From positions 1 through 64,000 of the forward strand of contig JAGYKK010000013.1 in assembly GCA_018401645.1 (NCBI GenBank): a stretch of DNA of 64,000 bases, written 5' to 3'. How positions within the stretch are numbered: position 1 is the first letter of the stretch; the number at the start of each line of letters is the position of its first letter. The stretch is from Mycobacterium sp. (lineage in GTDB: Bacteria > Actinomycetota > Actinomycetes > Mycobacteriales > Mycobacteriaceae). The translations under genes and the position numbers were made by a program. Shown here one piece after another: positions 28,345 through 36,653 of this stretch. Below the pieces are notes generated by a model that saw only the letters and a list, made by a program, of their open reading frames with translations, searched no databases and was not told where the DNA came from.

Positions 28345-28376
28345 GTCACCCGGCGGGCAAGTCACCCGGCGGGGAA
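28345..28376. repeat. Two 16-bp tandem copies at a convergent gene end
   Basis: GTCACCCGGCGGGCAA (28345-28360) is followed by GTCACCCGGCGGGGAA (28361-28376), one base different. The second copy contains the stop codon and last residues (PAG) of the minus-strand secreted protein; the first copy repeats them after the stop. Confidence 0.75.
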
Positions 28377-28792
28377 GAAGTAACTTCCGCTGGCCCAATC
28401 ACCGGCTTTGAGGTACCCTGACTGCCATCCCAGTGCGCCGCGGCACAGCATCGGGAAGCCTTCCGGGACCGCGCGGCGGCTTGCGGCCCCGGACATGGTG
28501 CCCCGGCGGTTTGGACCCCGTACAGCTTCGGCGAGATCACCCAGAAGCCGGTGCCCGCCGGCGGGCGCACCAGTCCGACGTATGACTGGTTTTCGATGAA
28601 GTGGCAGGCCATCGTCTGGCCGTCTCGGCCGCGGCCGAAGATGAAGCGGTCCCACTGGTAGCACGGAGCGCTCAGGTTGGCGCCGCTGATGCCGGGCACG
28701 TCGCCGGCATAGGGACCGTCGGCGACCGCCGACGGCGCGGTGGCGAGGGCGCTGACGGTGAGGGCTGCTGCAGCGACAAGTTCGCGGAACAT
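28362..28792 (-). pseudogene. Secreted protein of unknown function (frameshifted)
   Basis: The signal peptide MFRELVAAAALTVSALATAPSAVA is clear. The mature part has CYQWDRFIFGRGRDGQTMACHF and GTGFWVISPKLYG, then the frame slips near 28480-28500 and continues as GFPMLCRGALGWQSGYLKAGDW to the end at 28362. Corrected length is about 143 residues with four Cys. I do not recognise a named family; small exported proteins of this pattern are common in mycobacteria. The last three codons and stop are duplicated downstream. Confidence 0.65.
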
Positions 28793-28908
28793 GACGCAGA
28801 GCCTAACCCTTGCCCTCGCGTGGCAACGCCGGAATCGCCGCCCGGGATGGTTCGCTTAAAGCCGGTTCCGGTTACCCGGCCTCAACCACGGGGAGCGAGG
28901 GAGTACGC

Positions 28909-29490
28909 ATGTTCGATCGCCGAAACGAGGCGGTTGGGGGCCTCGCGGCGCTGATGGTCGGTGCCGCGGTCGTCCTCGGTGCGCCAACGGTGCTACCCGG
29001 CGCAACAGCGGATCCGTCCGATCCGGCAAGTGATGCCGTCAGCAGTGACGAATACGGATACCTGGACTCATCGGCCCGCTGTGACGACGATCAAACGTTG
29101 ATGGCATTCGGGCGGACTTCCCGCGCCATGGTCGCCGTCTGCGTGGACCCCGACGGGGAACTCGAGTACCGGGGAGTGCGGGTCAGCGATCAGGCCGCCA
29201 CTGCGATGTCCGCGAGTCGCGCTTCCGACGGAACGGTCATCGCGACCAATAACGGCGTCACCTACGCACTCTCGCCTGCGATGCTGCTGGTGTCCGAGGG
29301 CGACAACGTGCTCTACCGCGACCCCTGGATCGAGTTCCGCCAACCGCGATTCTCGGCGGCACCGGTCACCCCGTCCGCGACCCCGTCCGCGACCCGGCCG
29401 CAGGCACCTACCAGCACCTCGTCGACTCCGCCGACGGTCAGTACCACGACCGTGACCATGCCACCGGTGACCACCAGACCGGGCTGGTAA
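28909..29490 (+). CDS. Secreted protein with Ser/Thr/Pro-rich tail
   Basis: 193 residues from the ATG at 28909, with GGGAGCGAGGG upstream. The N-terminal segment (GGLAALMVGAAVVLGAPTVL) is a signal peptide. The middle domain has two Cys (SARCDDDQTL, VAVCVDPDG) and a hydrophobic core. The C-terminal 45 residues are rich in Thr, Ser and Pro (SATPSATRPQAPTSTSST), a likely surface linker and possible O-mannosylation target as in other mycobacterial exported proteins. No family recognised. Divergent from the preceding secreted protein gene (116 bases). Confidence 0.7.
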   Translation: MFDRRNEAVGGLAALMVGAAVVLGAPTVLPGATADPSDPASDAVSSDEYGYLDSSARCDDDQTLMAFGRTSRAMVAVCVDPDGELEYRGVRVSDQAATAMSASRASDGTVIATNNGVTYALSPAMLLVSEGDNVLYRDPWIEFRQPRFSAAPVTPSATPSATRPQAPTSTSSTPPTVSTTTVTMPPVTTRPGW

Positions 29491-29583
29491 CCGTCCCACC
29501 GGGTTTTGGCAAGCTCTCCACAACCGCCCGGGTTGGGGTGTAGGCATGGATCACAGCACCCACGAACGCGAGGAGACGCACGT

Positions 29584-30831
29584 ATGGCTGGGCCCAACCT
29601 GCCCCCGGGGTTCGACTTCACCGACCCCGACATCTATTCCGAACGCCTGCCTGTCGAAGAGCTCGCCGAACTGCGCAGAACCGCCCCGATCTGGTGGAAC
29701 GAGCAGCCGCTCGGCGTCGGTGGTTTTGATGACGGTGGCTACTGGGTGGTTACCAAACATAAGGACGTCAAGGAGATTTCGCGGCGCAGCGATGTGTTCT
29801 CCAGCATGACCAAGACCGCGCTCCCGCGATACAAAGAGGGCACCGTCAACGAGCACATCGAGCGCGGCAAGTTCGTCCTACTCAATATGGACGCCCCGCA
29901 TCACACCCACCTGCGCAAGATCATCTCGCGGGCCTTCACGCCACGCGCGATCGAGATGCTTCGGGCTGAACTGCGTGAGCGGGCGATTGCCATCGCCGAG
30001 GCCGCCGCTCGTGAGGGCTCCGGAGATTTCGTCGAACAGGTTTCCTGCGAGCTTCCACTGCAGGCCATCGCGGGCCTGATGGGGGTGCCGCAGGAGGAGC
30101 GCAAGAAACTCTTCGACTGGTCCAACCAGATGGTCGGCGACGTCGATCCGGAGTTCGAGTCCAATGACGCCATGGGCGCGTCCATCGAGCTGATCATGTA
30201 CGCCATGCAGATGGCCGCCGACCGCACCGCCAACCCGGGCGACGACCTGGTCACCAAGCTGGTTCAGGCCGACGTGGAGGGGCACAAGCTTTCCGACGAC
30301 GAATTTGGGTTTTTCGTCATTCTGCTGGCCGTGGCGGGCAATGAGACCACCCGCAACTCGATCACCCACGGCATGCACGCCTTCACCGAGTTCGGCGATC
30401 AATGGGAGCTCTACAAGGAACTGCGACCGGCCACCGCCGTCGACGAGATCGTCCGGTGGGCCACTCCGGTCACTTCCTTCCAGCGCACCGCGCTGGCCGA
30501 CACCGAGCTGGGCGGGGTGAAGATCGCCAAGGGCCAACGGGTGGTGATGGTTTACCGGTCGGCCAACTTCGACGAAGAGGTGTTCGACGACCCCATGCGG
30601 TTCAACATCATGCGCGATCCCAACCCGCATGTGGGCTTCGGCGGCACCGGGGCCCACTACTGCATCGGCGCGAACCTGGCCAGGATGACCATCGACCTGA
30701 TGTTCAACGCGATCGCCGATGCGATGCCCGACCTGACGCCCCTCGGTAAGCCCGAACGGCTGCGCTCGGGCTGGCTGAACGGCGTCAAACACTGGAACGT
30801 CGACTACACCGGCAACCGCGGGCACTCGTGA
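29584..30831 (+). CDS. cyp125: Cytochrome P450 CYP125 (steroid C26/C27 monooxygenase)
   Basis: 415 residues against 433 in M. tuberculosis CYP125A1. Similarity is very high from the start (NLPPGFDFTDPDIYSERLPV) through KFVLLNMDAPHHTHLRKIIS, the I-helix LLAVAGNETTRNSITHG, the ExxR motif EIVRW, and the heme loop GFGGTGAHYCIGANLA with ligand Cys360. CYP125 oxidises the terminal side-chain carbon of cholesterol and cholest-4-en-3-one to the acid, the first step of side-chain degradation. A GAGGAG ribosome site precedes the ATG at 29584. In M. tuberculosis the gene is beside fadA5 and fadE28; those are not here, so this is either a second copy or a relocated gene. Confidence 0.93.
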   Translation: MAGPNLPPGFDFTDPDIYSERLPVEELAELRRTAPIWWNEQPLGVGGFDDGGYWVVTKHKDVKEISRRSDVFSSMTKTALPRYKEGTVNEHIERGKFVLLNMDAPHHTHLRKIISRAFTPRAIEMLRAELRERAIAIAEAAAREGSGDFVEQVSCELPLQAIAGLMGVPQEERKKLFDWSNQMVGDVDPEFESNDAMGASIELIMYAMQMAADRTANPGDDLVTKLVQADVEGHKLSDDEFGFFVILLAVAGNETTRNSITHGMHAFTEFGDQWELYKELRPATAVDEIVRWATPVTSFQRTALADTELGGVKIAKGQRVVMVYRSANFDEEVFDDPMRFNIMRDPNPHVGFGGTGAHYCIGANLARMTIDLMFNAIADAMPDLTPLGKPERLRSGWLNGVKHWNVDYTGNRGHS

Positions 30832-30852
30832 ACCTGTGCTTTTCAGCGGGAG

Positions 30853-31356
30853 CTACGGGGCAGCCCTTAGCCGGAAGAGGGGAATGCGGCGTCCGTAAGA
30901 CGCGGTCTTGACCAAGTAATCGCCGTACCCGGCATAGACCTGCTTGGCCAGCGCGTAGAGGCGTGCGTGTTCGGCGGAATCGGTCACTTCGCTCGCACGA
31001 AAATCCTGACCACCGAAACGGCATTCGGGGTTCGCTTTGAGGTTGTAGTACCACGCCGGGTGCTTTTCTCCGCCGAAGTTCGAGGCGATGAGGATCGGAT
31101 CAGGGCCGTCGTGGAAGTAGGTGAGCTGTACCTCTCGGGGCTGACCCGATTTGGCGCCGTGCGTCACCAGTGGGGCGTTGATAACGATGCCCATCGAGGT
31201 CGTGAGGCGCCCGCCCGTTGCTCGATAGAGCCACGGGTCAAGACGCACCGAGACCCGGCGGGTGAACCATTGCCCCGCCGGTGAGCGTCCGAAACTCCCG
31301 GCGGCCCAGTAGCCAAGCCCGCGTTTCTTGTGGGGATCGACGTAGCGCAGGGGCAT
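30853..31356 (-). CDS. Deazaflavin (F420)-dependent nitroreductase family protein
   Basis: 167 residues. The Ddn-type split-barrel core is visible: RATGGRLTTSMGIVINAPLVT, SGQPREVQLTYFHDG, ILIASNFGGEKHPAWYYNLKANPECRF, the last being the most conserved signature of the family (formerly DUF385). Related mycobacterial proteins use F420H2 to reduce quinones or nitroaromatics, and Ddn activates pretomanid. It converges with CYP125 at 21 bases. The substrate here is unknown. Confidence 0.85.
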   Translation of the reverse strand: MPLRYVDPHKKRGLGYWAAGSFGRSPAGQWFTRRVSVRLDPWLYRATGGRLTTSMGIVINAPLVTHGAKSGQPREVQLTYFHDGPDPILIASNFGGEKHPAWYYNLKANPECRFGGQDFRASEVTDSAEHARLYALAKQVYAGYGDYLVKTASYGRRIPLFRLRAAP

Positions 31357-31456
31357 GTCTGAACCATAACGCGGCGTGCGCGATGATCGCCCGATCCAGT
31401 GGACTCGCCCTTGATTCGTCTGCCGTGGCCAATCCCCGATGAGCCCAGTTCGGGGC

Positions 31457-31864
31457 TCACGCCCCGCTGAGTGTGAGCATCACAATATTGAGTCTCCCGC
31501 GGCGCACATTCGCTGTGGCAGACCGTGCCCGACCGGTAAGCCACACCCGGACGCGCGGGTCAGCTTCCAGATTGCGCAGCCATTGCGAGTCGGCCCGAAC
31601 CGTGGACACCACCAGATTGTCGCCCACCCGCCCGGCCACCAGAGGCACCTGACGGGGAAGGCCACTTCGGCGGCCGGTGGTTTCGACAAGGACCAGCCCA
31701 CCCCCCACCGGCAACGGATTGCCCAGACCAACACGCACCGCTGGTCGAACCACGGCGTTCAACGCATCGAAGATTGGCGCCTCGATCTGGTGTCGAAGTT
31801 GACGAAAATGGTTGAGGGAGTTCATACCCTTGTCAACCTGTTGCTGCTTCCGTGTGTTTCCCAC
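31457..31864 (-). CDS. Second deazaflavin-dependent oxidoreductase-like protein
   Basis: 135 residues from a GTG at 31864, or 122 from the ATG at 31825, which has AAGGG upstream and is perhaps the better start. Family blocks are [30 protein letters not shown] and [22 protein letters not shown], which correspond to the split-barrel nitroreductase/quinone-reductase family of the previous gene. The two are in the same direction 100 bases apart and are divergent paralogues, not copies. A perfect palindrome (31866-31884) lies just upstream of the longer start. Confidence 0.75.
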   Translation of the reverse strand: MGNTRKQQQVDKGMNSLNHFRQLRHQIEAPIFDALNAVVRPAVRVGLGNPLPVGGGLVLVETTGRRSGLPRQVPLVAGRVGDNLVVSTVRADSQWLRNLEADPRVRVWLTGRARSATANVRRGRLNIVMLTLSGA

Positions 31865-31865
31865 G

Positions 31866-31884
31866 ACGCCTCAAAATGAGGCGT
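31866..31884. promoter_or_regulatory. Perfect 8-bp inverted repeat between two leftward genes
   Basis: ACGCCTCA (31866-31873) and TGAGGCGT (31877-31884) pair perfectly around AAA. It lies between the L,D-transpeptidase stop (31913) and the next leftward start (31864). It could be an operator for the small oxidoreductase or a short terminator of the transpeptidase; there is no T tract. Confidence 0.45.
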
Positions 31885-31912
31885 GAGTTTAATCACCTCT
31901 GCCGAAGGGTCT

Positions 31913-32668
31913 TCACCAGTTGATGACGACGGGGTCGCCGATTCCCACCTGGTTGAAGTACCACAGCGCGTTGTTGGGGCTGAGGTTGATGCAGCCGTGG
32001 CTGACGTTGGCATAGCCCTGCGACCCCACTGACCACGGGGCCGAGTGAATGTAGACGCCGCCCCAGGTGATCCGGACCGCGTCGGCGACCGTCAGCTTGT
32101 AGCCCTCCGGATCAGACAGTGGAATGCCGATAGTGCTGGAGTCCATCACGATCGACTTGGCCTTCTCCAGGGCGCTGAACGAGCCGACCGGGGTCGCAAA
32201 CCTCGGCTTGCCGAACGAGGCCGGCATCTGCCGCATGATCACTCCGTCGATACTCACCGTGAACGTGAAGTTGGAGAGACTGCCCACGCCCAGCACGGTC
32301 GCTCCGGTGCCGAAGCTGCGCCGGACTCCCCCCGCCAGCAACGTGATGCGGGAGTGCGCCGGCCAGAACTGGTCGGGCACCCATTGCACGACGGTGTCCT
32401 CCAGCCATTGGAACCGCCCGGTCAGGTTGGCCGGTGCGGTGACGGAGATGCTCTTCTCGGCGGCCCGGCGATCGGCGACGGGTCCGGAGAAAGTGACGAT
32501 GATCGGGTGCGCGACGCCAACGGTCTGGCCGTTGATGGGACGCACGGACGCTACCGAAACTGCTGCCGCCGACGGGGCGACCGCGGCCAGGCTTGCGGGT
32601 GCCGCCGCCGTCATCGCCACCAGGGCGATTCCCGCCGCCGCGATCGCCCGTCGAAGTGCTCTGGCCAT
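31913..32668 (-). CDS. ldtA: L,D-transpeptidase, LdtMt1 type
   Basis: 251 residues, the same length as LdtMt1 (Rv0116c). A signal segment (ALRRAIAAAGIALVAMTAAAP) is followed by an immunoglobulin-like domain (about 35-125, VGVAHPIIVTFSGPVADRRA) and a YkuD catalytic domain (about 126-251). The active site is complete: His208 in VYIHSAPWS, His224 and Cys226 in ANVSHGCINLS. It makes 3-3 cross-links between meso-diaminopimelate residues of peptidoglycan and is the target of carbapenems. The ATG at 32668 starts the signal peptide. Leftward, with a 148-base gap to the ferredoxin gene, which probably holds its promoter. Confidence 0.93.
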   Translation of the reverse strand: MARALRRAIAAAGIALVAMTAAAPASLAAVAPSAAAVSVASVRPINGQTVGVAHPIIVTFSGPVADRRAAEKSISVTAPANLTGRFQWLEDTVVQWVPDQFWPAHSRITLLAGGVRRSFGTGATVLGVGSLSNFTFTVSIDGVIMRQMPASFGKPRFATPVGSFSALEKAKSIVMDSSTIGIPLSDPEGYKLTVADAVRITWGGVYIHSAPWSVGSQGYANVSHGCINLSPNNALWYFNQVGIGDPVVINW

Positions 32669-32816
32669 GGCTTCCTATCCTGAAGAGACCAGCCTCGCCC
32701 TGGGCTGATCAACCGCGTGTGGATTTACAGCAAATTTCACCGTCACCCGATGATAGGCATCAGTGTAGATGTCCGGGGGCCTTGCGGGGTAGGGACCGCG
32801 CCGTCGGAGCGCGGAG

Positions 32817-33161
32817 TCAGACCTTTCGGGGCGGTAACGCTGCGACCATCGGGGTGTCGACTCCGACGGGGCCCAGAGCAAGCGCGCCGCCCGGCGCACC
32901 CAGCGCAGCCGCACGGCCCGGCAGGACCTCGCTGAAGAACGCCGCGTTATCGCCGAGGAACCTGCGTTCGCTCGCGGGCAGATCGTCGTCGTAGAAAATG
33001 GCGTCCACCTCGCACAGCAGACGGCAGGCGCCGCAGTCGACACATTCGTCGGCATTGATGTACATAGTGCGGTCGCCCTCGTAGATGCAGTCGACCGGGC
33101 ACTCGGCGGCACAGGCTTTGTGCTTGACATCGACGCATGCGCTGGTGATCACGTAGGTCAT
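32817..33161 (-). CDS. fdxA: Seven-iron ferredoxin (FdxA type)
   Basis: 114 residues. Cysteines are Cys9, 17, 21, 25, 40, 43, 46 and 50 within MTYVITSACVDVKHK, CAAECPVDCIYEGDRTMY and ECVDCGACRLLCEVDAIFYDDD. This is the pattern of FdxA-type ferredoxins with one [3Fe-4S] and one [4Fe-4S] cluster. The usual Pro after the last cluster Cys is Glu here. The C-terminal tail after residue 70 is unusual, Ala/Gly/Pro-rich, and differs from other FdxA proteins. Such ferredoxins donate electrons to P450s and other oxidases; three P450 genes lie within 7 kb. Five 16-bp repeats lie upstream. Confidence 0.9.
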   Translation of the reverse strand: MTYVITSACVDVKHKACAAECPVDCIYEGDRTMYINADECVDCGACRLLCEVDAIFYDDDLPASERRFLGDNAAFFSEVLPGRAAALGAPGGALALGPVGVDTPMVAALPPRKV

Positions 33162-33246
33162 GGTGCCAGTCTAGGTGTGACGGCCGGTCTGAGACACGGG
33201 TCGCAAGCCCGCCACGCCGGGGACCAAAGTCACTTAGATCGGTTCC

Positions 33247-33326
33247 AGCAATTCAGCCCCAGAGCAATTCAGGCCCAGAGCAATTCAGGCCCAGAGCAAT
33301 TCAGGCCCAGAGCAATTCAGCCCCAG
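33247..33326. repeat. Five perfect-period 16-bp tandem repeats
   Basis: AGCAATTCAGSCCCAG (S = C or G) occurs five times without spacers: 33247-33262, 33263-33278, 33279-33294, 33295-33310, 33311-33326. The three inner copies read AGGCCC and the two outer copies AGCCCC. The block lies between the stop of the 33333-33896 gene (seven bases away) and the fdxA start (86 bases away). No spacers, so it is not a CRISPR. It is a minisatellite that could vary in copy number. Confidence 0.9.
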
Positions 33327-33332
33327 AAAGCT

Positions 33333-33896
33333 TTAGCCGTAGAGCGACTCGGAGATGTCGACGAACCCCCCGGGTTGCAGCCGATGGTCGGTCATGTTGC
33401 GGCACTGCCCCCACAGGCGCAGCACTCCTCGGCGCGGGATGTCCGGGTGCCGGTGGAAGACAGCGGTGACCCCGTCCTTGGACAGCGTGCGCCCGCCCGG
33501 ATGACGACTCGGCGGCAGCCCTACCGTCCACCCGCTAACGGTCAGGGCGCTCGTCATCTCCCGGAAGAAGGCGGGGGTTTCGGTGATCGTGGGCAGGTCG
33601 AAGTTCAGATATGCAGAGCCCTGGTACGGCGGGGCATCCTCGGCAGCGCAGGACATCGGAATGTAGGTTCCGGTGGCCGCCTTGAGCCTTGCCGCACCGA
33701 CGATCTGGCGCGCTGATTGGAGCACCTGCTGCTCGGTCTGCTCATCGGTGAGCGGGACCGGCGCCTCGACGGCGGGTCCGCGCAGGTCGTAGATGCGATG
33801 CATCGTGATGAAAGTCGCACCCAAAACCAGGGACATCAGCAACGACGCGGCGATGACCTGCGGAAAGGGTTGAGAGCGGAGCCTGTCGGCGTTCAT
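33333..33896 (-). CDS. Membrane-anchored exported protein of unknown function
   Basis: 187 residues from the ATG at 33896, which has GAGGACAG upstream. One membrane helix near the N-terminus (VIAASLLMSLVLGATFITMH) is followed by an extracytoplasmic domain with two Cys (PMSCAAEDAPPYQG, LWGQCRNMTDHR) and the block YLNFDLPTITETPAFFREM. The C-terminus is SESLYG. It resembles small single-helix exported mycobacterial proteins, but I do not know a name. An alternative ATG at 33941 would add a short tail. Followed by the five-copy repeat, then fdxA. Confidence 0.7.
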   Translation of the reverse strand: MNADRLRSQPFPQVIAASLLMSLVLGATFITMHRIYDLRGPAVEAPVPLTDEQTEQQVLQSARQIVGAARLKAATGTYIPMSCAAEDAPPYQGSAYLNFDLPTITETPAFFREMTSALTVSGWTVGLPPSRHPGGRTLSKDGVTAVFHRHPDIPRRGVLRLWGQCRNMTDHRLQPGGFVDISESLYG

Positions 33897-34014
33897 TCTG
33901 TCCTCGTCCGGGTATGACGGTTCCCCGATCGTACCGGTCATGATCGCGGCCCGCAGCAGGGTGCTTACGGCGAGCTTTTCGCCGTTTCGGCGGTTTTCAG
34001 GCAAAGTTGTGGGT

Positions 34015-35093
34015 ATGAACGCGACACGACCGCCCATCACCCGCCGCCGGGCACGTCGCCTACCCGGTGCGCTGGCGGTGCTGATGCTGGTCGGCAGCGC
34101 CCTCGCGGCACCGGTTGCGGCGGCGCCGGCGCCTTCACCCCGCGCGCCCCTGGACCAGTCGGCGCTGTTGAGCCAGGTGGTGCCGGGGTTGGTCGACATC
34201 AACACCACAATGAGTTATCAGGGTGCCATCGGTAACGGCACCGGCATCCTGTTGAACCCCGATGGTGAGGTCCTGACCAACAACCATGTCATCGAGGGCG
34301 CGACCGAGATAACGGCGGGGAGCCTGGCAACCAGCCGCTCCTACCCCGTCGACGTGATCGGTTTCGATCGCGACAATGACATCGCACTGGTCCGGCTGCG
34401 CGGCGCCGGCGGCTTACCGACCGCGGTGCTGGGTACCTCGTCGACAGTCGCCGTCAGGGGATCAATCGCCGCGATCGGCCATTCGAATGGCTCCGGCGCC
34501 CCGCCGAGTTATGCGCCGGGTGCGGTCACCAGATCGGCGCATCGGTACGCGCGTCAATGAAGCCGGTGGAAATACCGGGAACTCTACGACTTGATCCGGG
34601 TGGCCGCCGATATCCGCCCGGGCGACTCCGGCGGCCCACTGGTCAACAGCGCCGGGCAGGTGGTGGGTGTCAACGTGGCCGCCACCCTGACGTACCGCAA
34701 GGACGAGGTCACCGGCGGGGAGGGATTCGCGATTCCCATCGACCGGGCGTTGGCGATCGCCAACCAGATCCGCTCGGGTGCGGCGTCCGATTCAATCCAC
34801 ATCGGCGACACTGCATTCATCGGGGTCGCGATCGCCGACCCTCCGCTGTTCGGTAACGGACCGGCCAGCGCCATCGTGCGGCAGGTCCTCCCCGGCACTC
34901 CGGCATCGGTGATCGGACTGTTCGGCGGTGACGTGATCACGGCGGTCGACGGCATCCCGATCACCTCGGCGTCGGATCTGTCCGACGTAATGAACAAGCG
35001 CAGGCCCGGCGACACCGTCATGCTCACCTGGGTCGACCGCGGCGGCATCGTCCGCAACGCTCCCTGGTGCTGGCCAAGGGGCCGGTCGGCTGA
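34015..35093 (+). pseudogene. pepA: Secreted trypsin-like serine protease with PDZ domain, PepA/HtrA type (frameshifted)
   Basis: The N-terminal signal LPGALAVLMLVGSALAAPVAA is followed by the protease domain: His91 in LTNNHVIEGATE, Asp122 in RDNDIALVRL and the catalytic Ser in RPGDSGGPLVNSAGQVVG. A PDZ domain begins at FIGVAIADPP and includes GGDVITAVDGIPI, RRPGDTVMLTW. It matches mycobacterial PepA (Rv0125, 355 residues). The frame is lost three times between 34525 and 34585 (after YAPGAVTR) and once near 35060 before SLVLAKGPVG. The corrected stop is 35093. It is probably active in the strain if the shifts are errors. The secreted chorismate mutase follows directly. Confidence 0.85.
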
Positions 35094-35107
35094 GCATCCG
35101 GCCAGGT

Positions 35108-35701
35108 TTGACGGCGCTGTTGATTACCGGCCTTATTCTGGGCGGTCCGCTGCCGTTGGTGGGTGCCGACGACAGCGCGGCCCCCGCTGATCCGGCCCCC
35201 GCCGATCCGGTCCCGTCTGGCGCTCCGCTGGTTGAACTGATCGATGCCGCCGTCCAACGGTTACAGACCGCTGACCCGGTGGCAGCTACCAAGTGGCTCA
35301 CCGGAGCGGCGATCACCGACCCTGTCCGGGTGCAGCAGGTGTTGGAGACCGTCTCGACCGATGCCGAAACAGCCGGTGTGCCCGGTGATTACATGACCGC
35401 CCTTTTCACCGATCAAATCAATGCCACCGAGGCGATTCAGTACAGCAGATTCGCGGCGTGGAAACTCGACCCGACGACCGCACCGGATTCGGCGCCCGAG
35501 CTGGAGGCCTCACGAGCGCTGATCGATGGCCTCAACGGCCGGATGGTCGCGCTGATCGCCACGGACTGGCCGGTATTGGGCGCTCCTGATTGTCCGATCC
35601 TGCTGGACGCCGCGCGCAACGCTGTCATCCAGGCACGCCAACTCGATCCGCTGTTGCGGCTGGCACTCGAGTCCGCCACCCGGTCCTACTGCCTGACCTG
35701 A
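35108..35701 (+). CDS. Secreted chorismate mutase (AroQ-gamma, Rv1885c type)
   Basis: 197 residues from a TTG at 35108; a start a few codons upstream cannot be excluded. The N-terminus TALLITGLILGGPLPLVGA is a signal peptide, so the enzyme is exported. The helical AroQ-gamma core is like the secreted M. tuberculosis enzyme: ELIDAAVQRLQTADPVAATKW, DYMTALFTDQINATEAIQYSRFAAWKL, ALIDGLNGRMV and a C-terminal disulfide pair (APDCPILLD, RSYCLT). It turns chorismate into prephenate outside the cytoplasm, where no other shikimate enzymes occur; its role there is unsettled. It begins 14 bases after the PepA-like gene. Confidence 0.9.
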   Translation: MTALLITGLILGGPLPLVGADDSAAPADPAPADPVPSGAPLVELIDAAVQRLQTADPVAATKWLTGAAITDPVRVQQVLETVSTDAETAGVPGDYMTALFTDQINATEAIQYSRFAAWKLDPTTAPDSAPELEASRALIDGLNGRMVALIATDWPVLGAPDCPILLDAARNAVIQARQLDPLLRLALESATRSYCLT

Positions 35702-35721
35702 ATCGTTCCCGGAATCGGAGC

Positions 35722-36105
35722 TTAGAGGTTCAGGACCAGTCTCTCGATTCGCACCAACGCCACCGAGCAGACCGGAAGGTAGGCACTGGCCCACCACGGC
35801 ACCTCGAATCGGACCCGGCAACCGCCGGGGGTAGCGGTGACCTGGTGCCCGGTGGCCGGAACGCCGGCAACTTTCCAGGTCCAGCGACTGCCTGGATCGA
35901 ACTCGGTGATCACGAACGGCATCCGAACTCCCACCGCGGTCCAGACGTCCCCCCGGGTACCGAGGCGCAGTTCCGTTGCGCCGTCGCGTAACTTCGCGCG
36001 CCGCACCGATGGACCCCAGAGTGGCCAGGCCGCCACGTCGACCAGAATCTGCCACGCCGCCGAGGGTGCGGCGGCGATGACGCGGTCGACGCTGGCGATC
36101 ACCAC
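35722..36105 (-). CDS. SRPBCC (polyketide cyclase-like) protein
   Basis: 127 residues. The first strand and helix ASVDRVIAAAPSAAWQILVDV AAWPLW are followed by LRLGTRGDVWTAVGVRMPFVITEFDPGSRWTWKV, the helix-grip fold typical of START-like SRPBCC proteins that bind hydrophobic ligands in a deep pocket. No catalytic residues are diagnostic. It converges with the chorismate mutase gene and is divergent from a second SRPBCC gene 48 bases away. Ligand unknown. Confidence 0.75.
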   Translation of the reverse strand: MVIASVDRVIAAAPSAAWQILVDVAAWPLWGPSVRRAKLRDGATELRLGTRGDVWTAVGVRMPFVITEFDPGSRWTWKVAGVPATGHQVTATPGGCRVRFEVPWWASAYLPVCSVALVRIERLVLNL

Positions 36106-36153
36106 CGGACTCTTTGCACGTTCGCAGACGTTACCGGCCTAGGATCGTCCACC

Positions 36154-36615
36154 ATGAAGGGATCTGTGACGGTTCACATGGCTGCGCCGGCCGACGACAT
36201 CTGGGAATTGATCGCCGATGTCCGTAACACCGGGCGATTCTCCCCCGAGGTATTCGAGTCGGAATGGCTTGACGGTGCCACCGGCCCGGCCCTCGGTGCG
36301 AAGTTCCGTGGCCACGTCCGCCGCAATGAGATCGGTCCGGTGTATTGGACGGTGTGCCGCGTCACGGCCTGCGAGCCGGGCCGGGAGTTCGGCTTCGCCG
36401 TGTTGGGTCCGGGCGGTGTGGAGGTCAACAACTGGCACTATCGGCTCACCCCGGCAGGCGACGGTACCGATGTCACCGAGTCGTACCGGCTGATCAGTTC
36501 TCCGCTGATCTCGGTGTTCCGGGTATTCGGCGGTTTTCTGCGGGAACGCCGCAACCTGCGCGACATGCGCACCACTCTGGAGCGCATCAAGAAAGTCGTC
36601 GAAGAACAGTCATAG
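36154..36615 (+). CDS. SRPBCC family protein
   Basis: 153 residues. The N-terminus MKGSVTVHMAAPADDIWELIADVRNTGRFSPEVFE is the usual start of a helix-grip protein, with the long C-terminal helix RERRNLRDMRTTLERIKKVVEE. It is only distantly like the neighbouring SRPBCC protein. It lies 38 bases upstream of CYP124 in the same direction, which makes a role as a hydrophobic-ligand carrier for P450 substrates conceivable; this is inference from position only. Confidence 0.8.
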   Translation: MKGSVTVHMAAPADDIWELIADVRNTGRFSPEVFESEWLDGATGPALGAKFRGHVRRNEIGPVYWTVCRVTACEPGREFGFAVLGPGGVEVNNWHYRLTPAGDGTDVTESYRLISSPLISVFRVFGGFLRERRNLRDMRTTLERIKKVVEEQS

Positions 36616-36653
36616 AGTCTTTTTGATCACCTTCACAGGACGGGACGTCAAGT

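Noticed and set aside
33247..33326. CRISPR array
   Set aside because: The 16-base units have no spacers between them and there are no cas genes; it is a tandem repeat.
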